DNA of 64,000 nt, taken from JAOUEA01 sp963825635 (GTDB taxonomy: Bacteria > Actinomycetota > UBA4738 > HRBIN12). The position numbers and the translations under genes are program-made. Positions 54,530-63,164 of the stretch are shown here, piece after piece. A model generated the notes under the pieces. The model searched no databases, was not told where the DNA came from, and worked only from the letters and a program-made list of their open reading frames with translations. The stretch spans positions 682,001-746,000 of the forward strand of contig CAWGTU010000003.1 in assembly GCA_963825635.1 (NCBI GenBank), in the 5' to 3' direction. Position 1 is the stretch's first letter. Every line of letters starts with the position of its first letter.

Positions 54530-54612
54530 GTCCGATGGCTCGGTGTCGGCCCAACGGCCGCTGGAAGGTTGGCCGACGGCGCGCGCCGCGATGTCCCTCC
54601 TAGACTCCCCTC

Positions 54613-55311
54613 GTGGCTGCCGATCGTGGAGACGACGCGCGCGCGCGGGCCGAGCTGGTCTCGATGGTCTCGCACGAGCTGCGCGGCCCCATCTCCACGA
54701 TCAAGGGCCTCGCGGTCACCACGCGCACCTACTACGACCAGCTCCCCGACGAGGAGAAGCGTGAGTTCCTCGAGCTGATCGAACAGGAATCCGACCGCAT
54801 GCTCGAGATCGTGAAGCAGGCCTCGCTCGCGATGAAGCTCTCGGCGGGGGTGCTCGCGATGCAGATGGGCCCCGCCGACCTCGCCGCGATCGTGCGTGAG
54901 GGCGTCGGCGCCGCCGGACTCGGCGACGACCGCCGGATCGACCTCGAGCTCGACGACGTCACGGCCGAGTGCGATCACACCAGGCTCGTCGAGGTGGTCC
55001 GTCAGGTGGTGCAGAACGCCGGCACCTACTCCCCTCCCGACGAGCCGGTCGCGGTCTCGCTCACGAGCGACGCTGTGGACGCGGTCCTCACCGTCGTCGA
55101 TCACGGACCCGGCATCCCGAGCGACAAGCGCGAGCACGTGTTCACGACGTTCCCGAACTGGCGGCCCGCGGGCTTCGAGGAGGTGCAGGGAACGGGCCTC
55201 GGCCTGTTCATCTCCAGGGCCCTGGTCGCCGAACACGGAGGGGAGATCTCCGTCGAGGACGCGCCTGGCGGCGGTACGATGCTTCGCATCCGGCTTCCTC
55301 TGGGCCGGTGA
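54613..55311 (+). CDS. Soluble sensor histidine kinase (HisKA type)
   Basis: About 232 residues, no membrane or sensor domain. Phospho-acceptor His21 in LVSMVSHELRGPISTIKGLA; ATP-binding motifs VVRQVVQNAGTYS (N box), DHGPGIP (G1), GTGLGLFISRALVAEHGGEI (G2). GTG start. It is paired with the response regulator 16 bp downstream. A cytoplasmic signal is implied. Confidence 0.9.
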   Translation: MAADRGDDARARAELVSMVSHELRGPISTIKGLAVTTRTYYDQLPDEEKREFLELIEQESDRMLEIVKQASLAMKLSAGVLAMQMGPADLAAIVREGVGAAGLGDDRRIDLELDDVTAECDHTRLVEVVRQVVQNAGTYSPPDEPVAVSLTSDAVDAVLTVVDHGPGIPSDKREHVFTTFPNWRPAGFEEVQGTGLGLFISRALVAEHGGEISVEDAPGGGTMLRIRLPLGR

Positions 55312-55327
55312 CGCGGGGAGGGACCAC

Positions 55328-56002
55328 GTGGGCGAGGGCGACACCGTCACGCTGCTGATCTGCGACGACCACAAGATCCTCACCGACGCGCTCGCGACCG
55401 TCGTCGGCCTCGACGGCACCCTCACGATGGTCGCCGACCCCGTGCACGACGCCGAGACCGCGATCGAGGTCTGCAGCGAGCAGCTCCCAGACGTGGTGCT
55501 GATGGACATCGTGTTCAAGGGCGACGGGCTCAGCGGCATCGACGCGACCCGAAAGATCAAGGAAGTCTCGCCGAGCACGAAGGTCGTGATCATGACCGCC
55601 CACGACGACGATCGCCTGCTCGTCGAGGCCGTGGAGGCCGGCGCGTCGGGGTTCCTCGGCAAGGACGAGGCGGCGCAGGAGCTGCTCTCGGCCGCGAAGG
55701 CCGCCGCGGACGGCGAGGTGCTGATCGATCCTGCCACGCTGACCCGCCTGCTCGCCCAGGTCGCGCGTGAGCGGGAGATCCAACGCGAAGCCACGATGCT
55801 GCTCGACGACCTCACCGACCGCGAGCGAGAGATCCTGCAGCTGCTCGCCGAGGGCATGCGCAACGACGACATCGCGGCGAAGCTCTTCATCAGCCCGCAG
55901 ACCGTGCAGACGCACGTTCGGAACATCCTCGGGAAGCTGCGCGTGCACTCGAAGCTCGAGGCCGTGGCGTTCGCGGTGAAGCACGGCGCGATCACCGTCT
56001 GA
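55328..56002 (+). CDS. NarL/FixJ-family response regulator
   Basis: About 224 residues. GTG start at 55328 with GGGGAGGG upstream. Receiver: DDHK near the N-terminus, Asp60 in VVLMDIVFKGDGLSG, conserved Lys in FLGKDEAAQE. C-terminal LuxR helix-turn-helix LTDREREILQLLAEGMRNDDIAAKLFISPQTVQTHV. Cognate of the kinase just upstream, although that kinase is of the HisKA class, which more often pairs with OmpR-type regulators. Confidence 0.9.
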   Translation: MGEGDTVTLLICDDHKILTDALATVVGLDGTLTMVADPVHDAETAIEVCSEQLPDVVLMDIVFKGDGLSGIDATRKIKEVSPSTKVVIMTAHDDDRLLVEAVEAGASGFLGKDEAAQELLSAAKAAADGEVLIDPATLTRLLAQVAREREIQREATMLLDDLTDREREILQLLAEGMRNDDIAAKLFISPQTVQTHVRNILGKLRVHSKLEAVAFAVKHGAITV

Positions 56003-56115
56003 GGCCGGCGCCGCTCGGCCCCTGGACTGCTACCCGGACCTCGGTATCCAGGATTACCGGCGCGCGAGCATGCAGCCCCCCCGGCGGCGGCGCCGATGAG
56101 ATAGGGCAGAACGAC

Positions 56116-56189
56116 GCGAGCCACCACCCCCTCGGTGGCTCGCCGCACAGCGAAGGGCCCGAGTCCACCCCTCCCGGACTCGGGCCCTT
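56116..56189 (+). terminator. Tandem hairpins ending the response-regulator transcript
   Basis: First hairpin 56116-56143 (10-bp stem GCGAGCCACC/GGTGGCTCGC). Second hairpin 56153-56189: a 14-bp perfect stem with a 9-nt loop whose 3' side ends in a run of four T. The second is a good Rho-independent terminator. The rest of 56003-56298 holds no gene. Confidence 0.8.
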
Positions 56190-56298
56190 TTCCATGCTCC
56201 GAGCCGACGGGGGTGGTCTCGACCGGCGCCTCCATGGCAAGATGCATCTCGCTCGGCACTTCGATGGGGCCGGGCCGAGGACTGAGGAGGACCCCCCG

Positions 56299-56841
56299 AT
56301 GACTCGCAGATCGACGGTCAGTCTGCTCGCTTCCCTGGCTCTCGCGCTCGTGGTCGCCGCCCCCGCGTCGGCCGCGAGGACGAGCACGAAGGTGGAACCC
56401 CTGCCGCTCGTGCAGGGCCACATCATCGAGAACGTGTGCGACTTCCCCGTGGAGTACAACGACCGTGGTGGACGCACGCTCACGACCCGTTACGGCCGCA
56501 CAGGCCGGATGGTCTCCCAGACGATCAGCGGAACCTCGATCGTGGAGCTCACGAACCTCGCGACCAAGAGGACCGAGTCGTTCGAGATCGACGAGCTGCA
56601 GACGATCGTCTACCGGCGCGACGGCACAGTGAACGTGGTGCAGCTCGGATCGTCGGGGATCGCGATCGACCCGGGCACCAGCACCCGCACCCCCGACCTG
56701 GTCTGGTACGGGGGCATGGTCGTCAGCCGGGGCACGCTCGATCGGTCATTCCTGCTCGCCGACGTGACGCGTCAGACGCGGATCGGCGTCGAGGGCGACA
56801 TCTGCGACATCCTCGTCACGGGCCTCAAGACTCGCCACTGA
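56299..56841 (+). CDS. Small secreted protein, hypothetical
   Basis: About 180 residues. Signal peptide STVSLLASLALALVVAAPASAA, then a beta-rich mature part (IIENVCDFPVEYNDRGGRTLTTRYGRTGRMV, ending EGDICDILVTGLKTRH). Two cysteines could form a disulfide. Family not recognised. GAGGAGG precedes the ATG. First of a run of exported proteins. Confidence 0.75.
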   Translation: MTRRSTVSLLASLALALVVAAPASAARTSTKVEPLPLVQGHIIENVCDFPVEYNDRGGRTLTTRYGRTGRMVSQTISGTSIVELTNLATKRTESFEIDELQTIVYRRDGTVNVVQLGSSGIAIDPGTSTRTPDLVWYGGMVVSRGTLDRSFLLADVTRQTRIGVEGDICDILVTGLKTRH

Positions 56842-56913
56842 GGCGCGAGCCGAGGGCCCGGGGCCATCGACCGAGACCCGCCATCTGGAGTGACGACTTC
56901 TGCAGAGTCTGGG

Positions 56914-57855
56914 TCAGCGCTGAAACGCTGGATCGCTTCCCATCGCCCGAAAGCGCCTGAGCGACGAGCTCGAAGTGTCGAGGAGGAAGTTGCAGTCGGT
57001 GTTCTCATGGATATACGAGGCACCGACCACCTCGGGCCAGGACTTCATCGTCGCTCTCGCCGCGTCGAACCACTTGGCCTTCCGTCCAGGCTCGCCCTCG
57101 ACGGTCCCGTACTCGACGATGTAGAGGTTCTTGCCCCGAGCCCGGGCGAAGGTCCGCGCGGGCCCGTACAGGTCTGCGAACGACTTCCAGGGACGGTTCT
57201 TGCATCGGTACCGGTTGCAGGCATCGGCGCCGAGCAGATCCCATGGCGCCGTCGGCATCCACGAAGCGGGATCCTTGGCGTAGGTGCCGGCGATCAGGCA
57301 CACGACCCACTTGAAATTCTTCACGCCGACGTTGGCGAAGATGTTCCTGACACGCCCGTAAGCAGCCTTCCAGTCGGCGGCGTTGCCTTCGTCCTCCGGC
57401 TCCTTGTGGAAGCAGAAGAAGCCGGACCACCCGGCGCCGCGAAGGCCCCGAGCCTGCTCGGTGATCCACCCATCGTAGTCGCCGGCGGCGATCTTCTTCC
57501 AGCTCACGAGGCCCCCGCCGGGCTGACGCGCGAACCACGAGATGATCGGCGTGCGACCTCCGTCGACGGCCCAGCGGGAATAGCCGTTCACGGCGTTGGT
57601 CGTCCAGGGGATCCGGTGGTGCGACGTGGAGAAGCGACGTCCAACCGCCTTCTCCAATGCACGGAGCGCCGCCTCTTGGTCTTGTCCGGGTCGCGGCATG
57701 GCGGTTGAGCCCCATCGGATGCCAGCTCCTGCTCCAGCAGAAGCATCGGGGGCGTCGAGTCCGAGCACGCGAACGCCGAGTGCGGCCGCGCCAACCGCGG
57801 CGCTCTTGGTCAGGAAGGCACGCCGGTCGAGCGTGCGAGAACTACGTTGTTCCAT
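56914..57855 (-). CDS. Tat-exported glycoside hydrolase, GH26-like
   Basis: About 313 residues. DRRAFLTKSAAVGAAALGV at residues 10-28 is a Tat signal. The body has a TIM-barrel feel: SGFFCFHKEPEDEGNAADWKAAY (HxEPE-like acid/base Glu), WKSFADLYGPARTFARARGKNLYIVEYGTVEG (candidate nucleophile Glu in VEYG). This recalls GH26 endo-mannanase relatives found in actinobacteria. Substrate unproven. The small frame at 57926 and a 380-bp gap lie upstream. Confidence 0.65.
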   Translation of the reverse strand: MEQRSSRTLDRRAFLTKSAAVGAAALGVRVLGLDAPDASAGAGAGIRWGSTAMPRPGQDQEAALRALEKAVGRRFSTSHHRIPWTTNAVNGYSRWAVDGGRTPIISWFARQPGGGLVSWKKIAAGDYDGWITEQARGLRGAGWSGFFCFHKEPEDEGNAADWKAAYGRVRNIFANVGVKNFKWVVCLIAGTYAKDPASWMPTAPWDLLGADACNRYRCKNRPWKSFADLYGPARTFARARGKNLYIVEYGTVEGEPGRKAKWFDAARATMKSWPEVVGASYIHENTDCNFLLDTSSSSLRRFRAMGSDPAFQR

Positions 57856-57925
57856 GAGATCCCCCTCGCTTCGGTAAGTATCGGCACGAGCCAGCCGCGC
57901 TTGACGCGGCCACGGCGCTCGCGAC

Positions 57926-58033
57926 TCACTCAGCGTGGTGCCGGATGCGCCGTGGGGAGGGGGTTGCGGGCGACGCAGGGATGGACCGTTCGGCGTGCTG
58001 GACGTCCTGGGAGAGGAAGGTGCTCAGCGTCAT
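57926..58033 (-). CDS. Possible 35-residue small protein or leader peptide
   Basis: ATG at 58033 is preceded by AAAGGAGGCGCC, one of the best ribosome-binding sites in the window. The frame encodes about 35 residues (MTLSTFLSQDVQHAERS..., ending RRIRHHAE) and stops at 57926, 70 bp before the GH26-like gene. No family recognised. Apart from this the region 57856-58235 holds nothing I can name. Could be a leader or an unannotated small protein. Confidence 0.35.
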   Translation of the reverse strand: MTLSTFLSQDVQHAERSIPASPATPSPRRIRHHAE

Positions 58034-58235
58034 GGGCGCCTCCTTTCGTAAGGCTGAGCCGGTCTGCTACCGCAGATGGCACCTCCCTTCTCGGCGGCCT
58101 CGCCGCGAAACGGCAGCGCCTCGTCGACGTGGTGTCGATCGAGGCTCGGCCCGACCCTACCATGCCTCGGCGGCCGAGGTGCGCAGATGAAGTACGACGT
58201 TCACCCCACACGCTGTAGGCGGAACGGAAGCGTCC

Positions 58236-59648
58236 CTAGAACGAGTAGCCGGGGGGCGGCGGACTGCAGAGCGCCTGAGTCTGCGCGAGGAGCGAGGCCT
58301 TCAGCGTCGCATGCGCGGGTGACGCGTGGAGGCTCTGTAGCTCCCACGGGTCGGCGACGAGGTCGTAGAGCTCCTCCTCGCCGGTCGAATACCGCACGTA
58401 CTTGTGCGTGAGCGTCCGCACACCGCAGTACGAGGGTGGCATACTCGGGTCGACGAGTCGCTCGAACCCGAAGATGCCATGGATAGCCGTCGTGCCCCCT
58501 TGGAGCAGCGAGGATGCATCGACTCCATCGGTTACGGGTATCGGCACCCCGGTGAGCGCCCCGAGAGTGTCCGAGATATCGATGTTCAGGAGGATGTTCG
58601 CGCTGGTCGATCCCGGGTCGACCCCCGGCCCCCGAGCGATAAAGGGAACTCGCAACGCCTCATCCCACGCCGACTTCTTGGTCGTCCATCGATGTGAGCC
58701 TCCGGAGAGCCCGTTGTCGCTCGTCAAGATGATCACCGTGTTGTCGAGTCGACCCGATGCCTGAAGCGCGTCGTAGATCGAGGCGACCGCATCGTCGACC
58801 GCCATCAGCATCTCCATCTGCTTGCGTTTGGTGGACGCCCAGGCGCCCCCCTTCTTCGCGAGGTTGCGCACCCACGCCGGCTTGTCCGAGACGTCGGCCT
58901 CAGCGAGGTTGGGGGGCATCGAGGGCTTGTAGGCGCTGAACATCCCCGCGTGGCGTGGCGCCGGCGTGAACGGCGAATGTGGAGCGTAGGGCGTGAAATA
59001 GAGGAACAATGGCGTGTCTATCGGTGTCGTGTTGATGGTGTTCACCGCATGGCCTGCAAGAACGTCCGTCGAATAGTTGGACGCTGTTCCACCGTAGCTC
59101 TGTACCGATCCGTCGATCGTGAGCCGGTAGTTGTAGTAGCCGATGGACTTCGCCTCGAACGCGACCCATCGGTCCCAGCCCACCGGTCGGTAGCTGAGTG
59201 TGTTGTACCCGTTGAAGTACTTCCCGACGAGAGCGGTCCGGTATCCGGCCGCATCGAACCATGTCGCGAGCGTGGAGGACTCCCTCGGTTTGAAGCCCTT
59301 AAACCCACCCGTGGCATTGTTCTGGTTGTTCCATACGCCATTCGTGTGGGAGTAGTTGCCCGTGAGGATCGATGCGCGGCTCGGGCAGCAGAGCGAGTTC
59401 GTCACGAACGCGTTCGTCGCCGCGAAGCCCTGCCCGATCAGCTGCGAACGGATCGTCGGGATGAAGTTGGCTGGGAAGGCTTCGTTGAGGTCGGTAGGCA
59501 CGCCCGCTTCGTCCCATCGCCAGTCGTCGAGCACGATCAGGACGACGTTCGGCGAGGTCATCGGCGCGGCCGCCACCGTGGCCGGCACCGAGCTGAGCGA
59601 CGCCGCCGCCAACGCGACAACCGCGGCGAGGAGGACGACCCGCCTCAT
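58236..59648 (-). CDS. Exported sulfatase (arylsulfatase A family)
   Basis: About 470 residues. Signal peptide VVLLAAVVALAAASLSSVPATVAAA; then NVVLIVLDDWRWDE (metal Asp pair), and CCPSRASILTGNYSHTNGVWNN with the C-x-P-S-R motif (Cys87) that is converted to formylglycine. Later ILTSDNGLSGGSHRW supplies more metal ligands. Hydrolyses sulfate esters, probably on a polysaccharide. A formylglycine-generating enzyme gene is not in the window. The ATG overlaps the stop of the gene upstream. Confidence 0.9.
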   Translation of the reverse strand: MRRVVLLAAVVALAAASLSSVPATVAAAPMTSPNVVLIVLDDWRWDEAGVPTDLNEAFPANFIPTIRSQLIGQGFAATNAFVTNSLCCPSRASILTGNYSHTNGVWNNQNNATGGFKGFKPRESSTLATWFDAAGYRTALVGKYFNGYNTLSYRPVGWDRWVAFEAKSIGYYNYRLTIDGSVQSYGGTASNYSTDVLAGHAVNTINTTPIDTPLFLYFTPYAPHSPFTPAPRHAGMFSAYKPSMPPNLAEADVSDKPAWVRNLAKKGGAWASTKRKQMEMLMAVDDAVASIYDALQASGRLDNTVIILTSDNGLSGGSHRWTTKKSAWDEALRVPFIARGPGVDPGSTSANILLNIDISDTLGALTGVPIPVTDGVDASSLLQGGTTAIHGIFGFERLVDPSMPPSYCGVRTLTHKYVRYSTGEEELYDLVADPWELQSLHASPAHATLKASLLAQTQALCSPPPPGYSF

Positions 59649-60844
59649 GGGAGCTGGGCCAACCTGGCGTAAAACTTCTGCGTGATGCCGCCGACCTTCG
59701 CGAACTCGCCGCCGATATGCAACCGGCCCTCCTCGACGAGAGTCGCCCACACTCCGTTGTACGCGCAGCACACGGTGGGCGTCCATGACTTGAGCGGAAG
59801 CCCCGTGGTTCGGTCGAGCGCAACCAGTCGAGGCTGGAACCAACATTCGTCTCGCTGGGTGCCGGGATGTGGCGACTGGTTCGACCCGCACTGATCACCC
59901 TCGTTATCCTCCACCCACTCGAAGTGACCACCGACGATCAAGGTGTTCGCATCCCACACCGAGACTGCCTGGCTGGAGCCCGACGTATCGGTCCGCCAGA
60001 TCCTGGTCGCATCGCTTACGTGATATGCGGAGGTGAAGTCCGAACCGCCCGCGGCAACGTAGAGGACGGATCCGTCGACGATCAGGGCGCTGCCCCAGGC
60101 CCCGGCCTTCTGTGCGACATCCGACGGCTGCCACGAGGGATCGAAGGCGCCCGTGACAGGGTTGAATCGGAACATGACCTTCTGGGGATCACCGTTGACG
60201 TAGTCGAATTGCCCCGTGGCCACGAACCACCCATCGCCCGCATCGCGGATGTCGCGAACGAACTCGGCCGTCTTGTGGCCGCGGAGCGAGTCATCGACCA
60301 GCAGGTTGACCGCCGCGAACCCTGGATCGAGGGCGCCACCGAACGTGTAGGCCGTGAGCTTCGCACCGCCTGCATAGACACGGGTGGCCGTCGCGAAGAC
60401 GGCTCGCAGGGCCGGCGTGCGGAACGTCCGGACGATGGCTCCTGTCTGGGGATCGATGCCAACGAGGTTCCGGTAGTTCGAGCCGTTCTTCGTGTAGGCG
60501 AATTTTCCAGCCGCGTAGAGCACACCGTCCGGACCGGTCTCCAGGTCGAAGACCTCGCTCCCGTTGCCGGTCGCGAGCGATGGCGGCACCACCGACGACG
60601 GCGTGCCGTCGGGCCCGAAGACCGCGAGCAGGCCGGCCGACCCCGCGGCTTGGCCCGTCTTGTTCAGGACGCCGGTGAACCGCCCCCCCGCCCAGATGTC
60701 GTTGCCGACCTCAATCAAGGCACGCGCGCGCTGGTTCAGCATGTATGTGTCGTCGGGCGTTCCCTGAGGGAGCGCCTGCGCGCTTCCCGCAGATCCCACC
60801 GTCAGAAGGGCAGCAACCGTTATCGAGATGGCCAACCGGCGCAC
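59645..60844 (-). CDS. Exported delta-60-repeat (DUF5122) beta-propeller protein
   Basis: About 399 residues. Signal peptide LAISITVAALLTVGSAGSAQA; repeats such as NDIWAGGRFTGVLNKTG, GVLYAAGKFAYTKNGSNYRNLVGIDPQTGAIVRTF and GWFVATGQFDYVNGDPQKVMFRFNPVTGAFDPSW are delta-60/DUF5122 blades. GTG at 60844 (or TTG 60847) follows GGAGGTGC. Probably a cell-surface binding protein. Coupled to the sulfatase by ATGA overlap. Confidence 0.82.
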   Translation of the reverse strand: MRRLAISITVAALLTVGSAGSAQALPQGTPDDTYMLNQRARALIEVGNDIWAGGRFTGVLNKTGQAAGSAGLLAVFGPDGTPSSVVPPSLATGNGSEVFDLETGPDGVLYAAGKFAYTKNGSNYRNLVGIDPQTGAIVRTFRTPALRAVFATATRVYAGGAKLTAYTFGGALDPGFAAVNLLVDDSLRGHKTAEFVRDIRDAGDGWFVATGQFDYVNGDPQKVMFRFNPVTGAFDPSWQPSDVAQKAGAWGSALIVDGSVLYVAAGGSDFTSAYHVSDATRIWRTDTSGSSQAVSVWDANTLIVGGHFEWVEDNEGDQCGSNQSPHPGTQRDECWFQPRLVALDRTTGLPLKSWTPTVCCAYNGVWATLVEEGRLHIGGEFAKVGGITQKFYARLAQLP

Positions 60845-61091
60845 CAAGCACCTCCGTATCGTGGCAATGCCAACGGCGAAGGATTACACCCTTCGGCTCG
60901 GTATTGTCCATAGGCAACACGTTCCTTTCCCGAGACCGCACACCTCCGAAGGCTATGACGGGGCTGTGACCAGCTCCTTTCCTTCGATGCTGTAGTCCAT
61001 TTGCCCGATTCACCTTTTTTGGCCGAAGGGTTGCGCTCACAGTCCATGAGGGGCAGGATTGCGGGCACCCCGACACGGAAGGAACTAGTAC

Positions 61092-61925
61092 ATGCGTCGT
61101 ACCGGTCGTCGCACTGGCATCGCACTCCTCACCATGTCCCTGCTTTGGCCGGTCGCGATCGTCTCGAGCGTCACGCCCGCACAGGCCGTGTTCTCGGTCC
61201 GCTGCGATCCCTCGCACCGACTCCCCGATGACCCTCTGGTGTTCCCGAACTCCCCCGGCGCGTCACACGAGCACCTCTTCTTCGCCAACAAGTCAACGAA
61301 TGCATTCAGTACGTTCGACTCGATGCGAGCTGGGGATACGACGTGTCCTTTGTCGGCGGACAAGGCCGGGTACTGGGTGCCCACCCTGTACAAGAACGGC
61401 CAGCACGTGATGCCCCGTCGGATCCTTGCCTACTACCGAGTTCCCGCGAAGTCGGTCGATCCGAAGGCCGTGGTCCCATTCCCGCCCGACTTCCGCATGA
61501 TCGCCGGCGGGACACCCACGGTGAACCCGTACGTCAAGCCGACACTCGTCTTCTGGTCCTGCACGGACAACGCATCGACAAGATCGACGGAACCGCAGCC
61601 GTGCCCCAAGCACACGCGCATCACGATTGTGTTCCCGTCGTGCTGGGACGGCGTGAACCTCGACAGCGCGGATCATCGATCCCACGTTGCATACCCGCAT
61701 GCGAAGACAGGCTGCCCAGCATCGCACCCACAGCCCATCCCGAGACTCGGACTCACGGTCGTCTGGTTCAACACGAACCTCGCCGGGGCCACGTTCTCGA
61801 GCGGCGGCAGCATCTCAGCGCACGCCGACTTCTGGAACACCTGGGATCAGGAAGAGTTGGCCTTCCAGGTCGAACGATGCATCAACACGGAGCGCAGCTG
61901 CATCGACTTGAAGGACCCGATCTAG
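61092..61925 (+). CDS. Secreted DUF1996 protein
   Basis: About 277 residues. Signal peptide TGIALLTMSLLWPVAIVSSVTPAQA; then SHEHLFFANKSTNAFS, YWVPTLYKNGQHVMPRRILAYY, CWDGVNLDSADHRSHVAYP and CPASHPQPIPRLGLTVVWFNT are the DUF1996 signature also seen in fungi. Many cysteines suggest disulfides. Function unknown. Divergent from the propeller gene; the 247 bp between hold no gene. Confidence 0.88.
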   Translation: MRRTGRRTGIALLTMSLLWPVAIVSSVTPAQAVFSVRCDPSHRLPDDPLVFPNSPGASHEHLFFANKSTNAFSTFDSMRAGDTTCPLSADKAGYWVPTLYKNGQHVMPRRILAYYRVPAKSVDPKAVVPFPPDFRMIAGGTPTVNPYVKPTLVFWSCTDNASTRSTEPQPCPKHTRITIVFPSCWDGVNLDSADHRSHVAYPHAKTGCPASHPQPIPRLGLTVVWFNTNLAGATFSSGGSISAHADFWNTWDQEELAFQVERCINTERSCIDLKDPI

Positions 61926-61935
61926 CTCCTTCTGT

Positions 61936-63126
61936 TCAGCCCAGGGCGGCGCGACGGAGCTTCCCGTTCGGCGTGCGCGGAAGCTCCGCGAGGAGTACCA
62001 CCTCGCGAGGGGCCTTATGTCGGGCGATCGTCTCGCTCGCGTGATCGCGGAGCTCCTCGAGCGAGGGAGGATCGTCGATCGTGCGGGGGACCACGAAGGC
62101 GACGACCTGTTGGCCCCACTCCGGATGAGGGCGCCCGGCCACGCCGACCTCCGCGACCTTCGGGTGGGTCACGATGGCTCGTTCCACCTCGGCCGGCCAG
62201 ACGGTCTCTGCCCCCGTCCGGATCGCCTCGTCGAGCCGGCCGATGACGTGCAGATGGCCGTCGTCGTCGATCGTCCCCGCGTCGCCGGTGCGCAGCCACC
62301 CCCGCACGTCGAAGGCCGCCCCGGTAGCCGCGGCGTCGTGGCGGTACCCCTGCATCACGGTCGGACCGTGGATCTCGATCCGGTCGCCGTCACCGATGCG
62401 GACCTCGGTGCCCTCGAACGGCACGCCGTCGTAGACCACACCGCCACAGGTCTCCGTGAGTCCGTAGGTCTCCACGATGCGCGCGCCGAGCGCCCCGGCG
62501 CGAGCGCGCACCTCATCCTCGAGTCCCCCGCCGCCGACGAGGATCGCGCCGAGCTGCCCGAGGTCCGCTCCGGTGCGGACGAGCCTGGCCACCATCGCCG
62601 GAACGAGCGAGATCGTCGCGCCCGCGGGAGCCTCCCGGAGGAGCCGCTCGGCGTCGAACCGCTCGTGCACGGTCACGGGCACGTCCCCCAGCTCGCTCCG
62701 CAGCAGCACGAGCAGTCCGCCGACATGCGCGGGGGTCAGGCAACAGACGAGCGGACCGGCACCGACATGGCCGGCGGCCTCGAGCGCCGCTCGGGAGCCG
62801 CCCACGGCTGCGATCGCGGCATCGCGAGAGAGCTCCACCAGCCGCGGGTCGCCGTCGGTGCCCGACGTGGCCATCACGAACGCGACGTCATCGTCGACCG
62901 GAGTGGCGCCTGCGAAGACGGTGAGACCCCCACCGCTGCCGATCACCGCCGCAGGCCGAGCGAGGTCCAGCAGCCGACGACGTTCCGGCTCAGCCAGCCG
63001 CTCGTCGAGGGGCATGAAGGCGATGCGCTCCGACCACAGGCGGTGCAAGAGCGGTACCCAGGCCGGTCCCGCAGGCACGTCGATCGCGAGCAGCTCCCCG
63101 GGCGCAACACCGAACTCGTTCCCCAT
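61936..63126 (-). CDS. AMP-forming acyl-CoA ligase, MenE-like
   Basis: About 396 residues. The adenylate-forming signature is VMATSGTDGDPRLVELS, then ETYGLTETCGGVVYDG, GWLRTGDAGTIDDDGH and PRTPNGKLRR with the catalytic Lys. Short length and layout fit o-succinylbenzoate-CoA ligase (menaquinone pathway), but no other men gene is in the window. ATG at 63126. Substrate should be treated as open. Confidence 0.82.
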   Translation of the reverse strand: MGNEFGVAPGELLAIDVPAGPAWVPLLHRLWSERIAFMPLDERLAEPERRRLLDLARPAAVIGSGGGLTVFAGATPVDDDVAFVMATSGTDGDPRLVELSRDAAIAAVGGSRAALEAAGHVGAGPLVCCLTPAHVGGLLVLLRSELGDVPVTVHERFDAERLLREAPAGATISLVPAMVARLVRTGADLGQLGAILVGGGGLEDEVRARAGALGARIVETYGLTETCGGVVYDGVPFEGTEVRIGDGDRIEIHGPTVMQGYRHDAAATGAAFDVRGWLRTGDAGTIDDDGHLHVIGRLDEAIRTGAETVWPAEVERAIVTHPKVAEVGVAGRPHPEWGQQVVAFVVPRTIDDPPSLEELRDHASETIARHKAPREVVLLAELPRTPNGKLRRAALG

Positions 63127-63164
63127 GCCCGCCGAGCCTACCGGCGCCTCAGCCCCGTGGCGCT

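Noticed and set aside
60848..61091. Possible c-di-GMP riboswitch before the propeller gene
   Set aside because: A GGCAAA-like segment is present on the minus strand, but the rest of the consensus is not.
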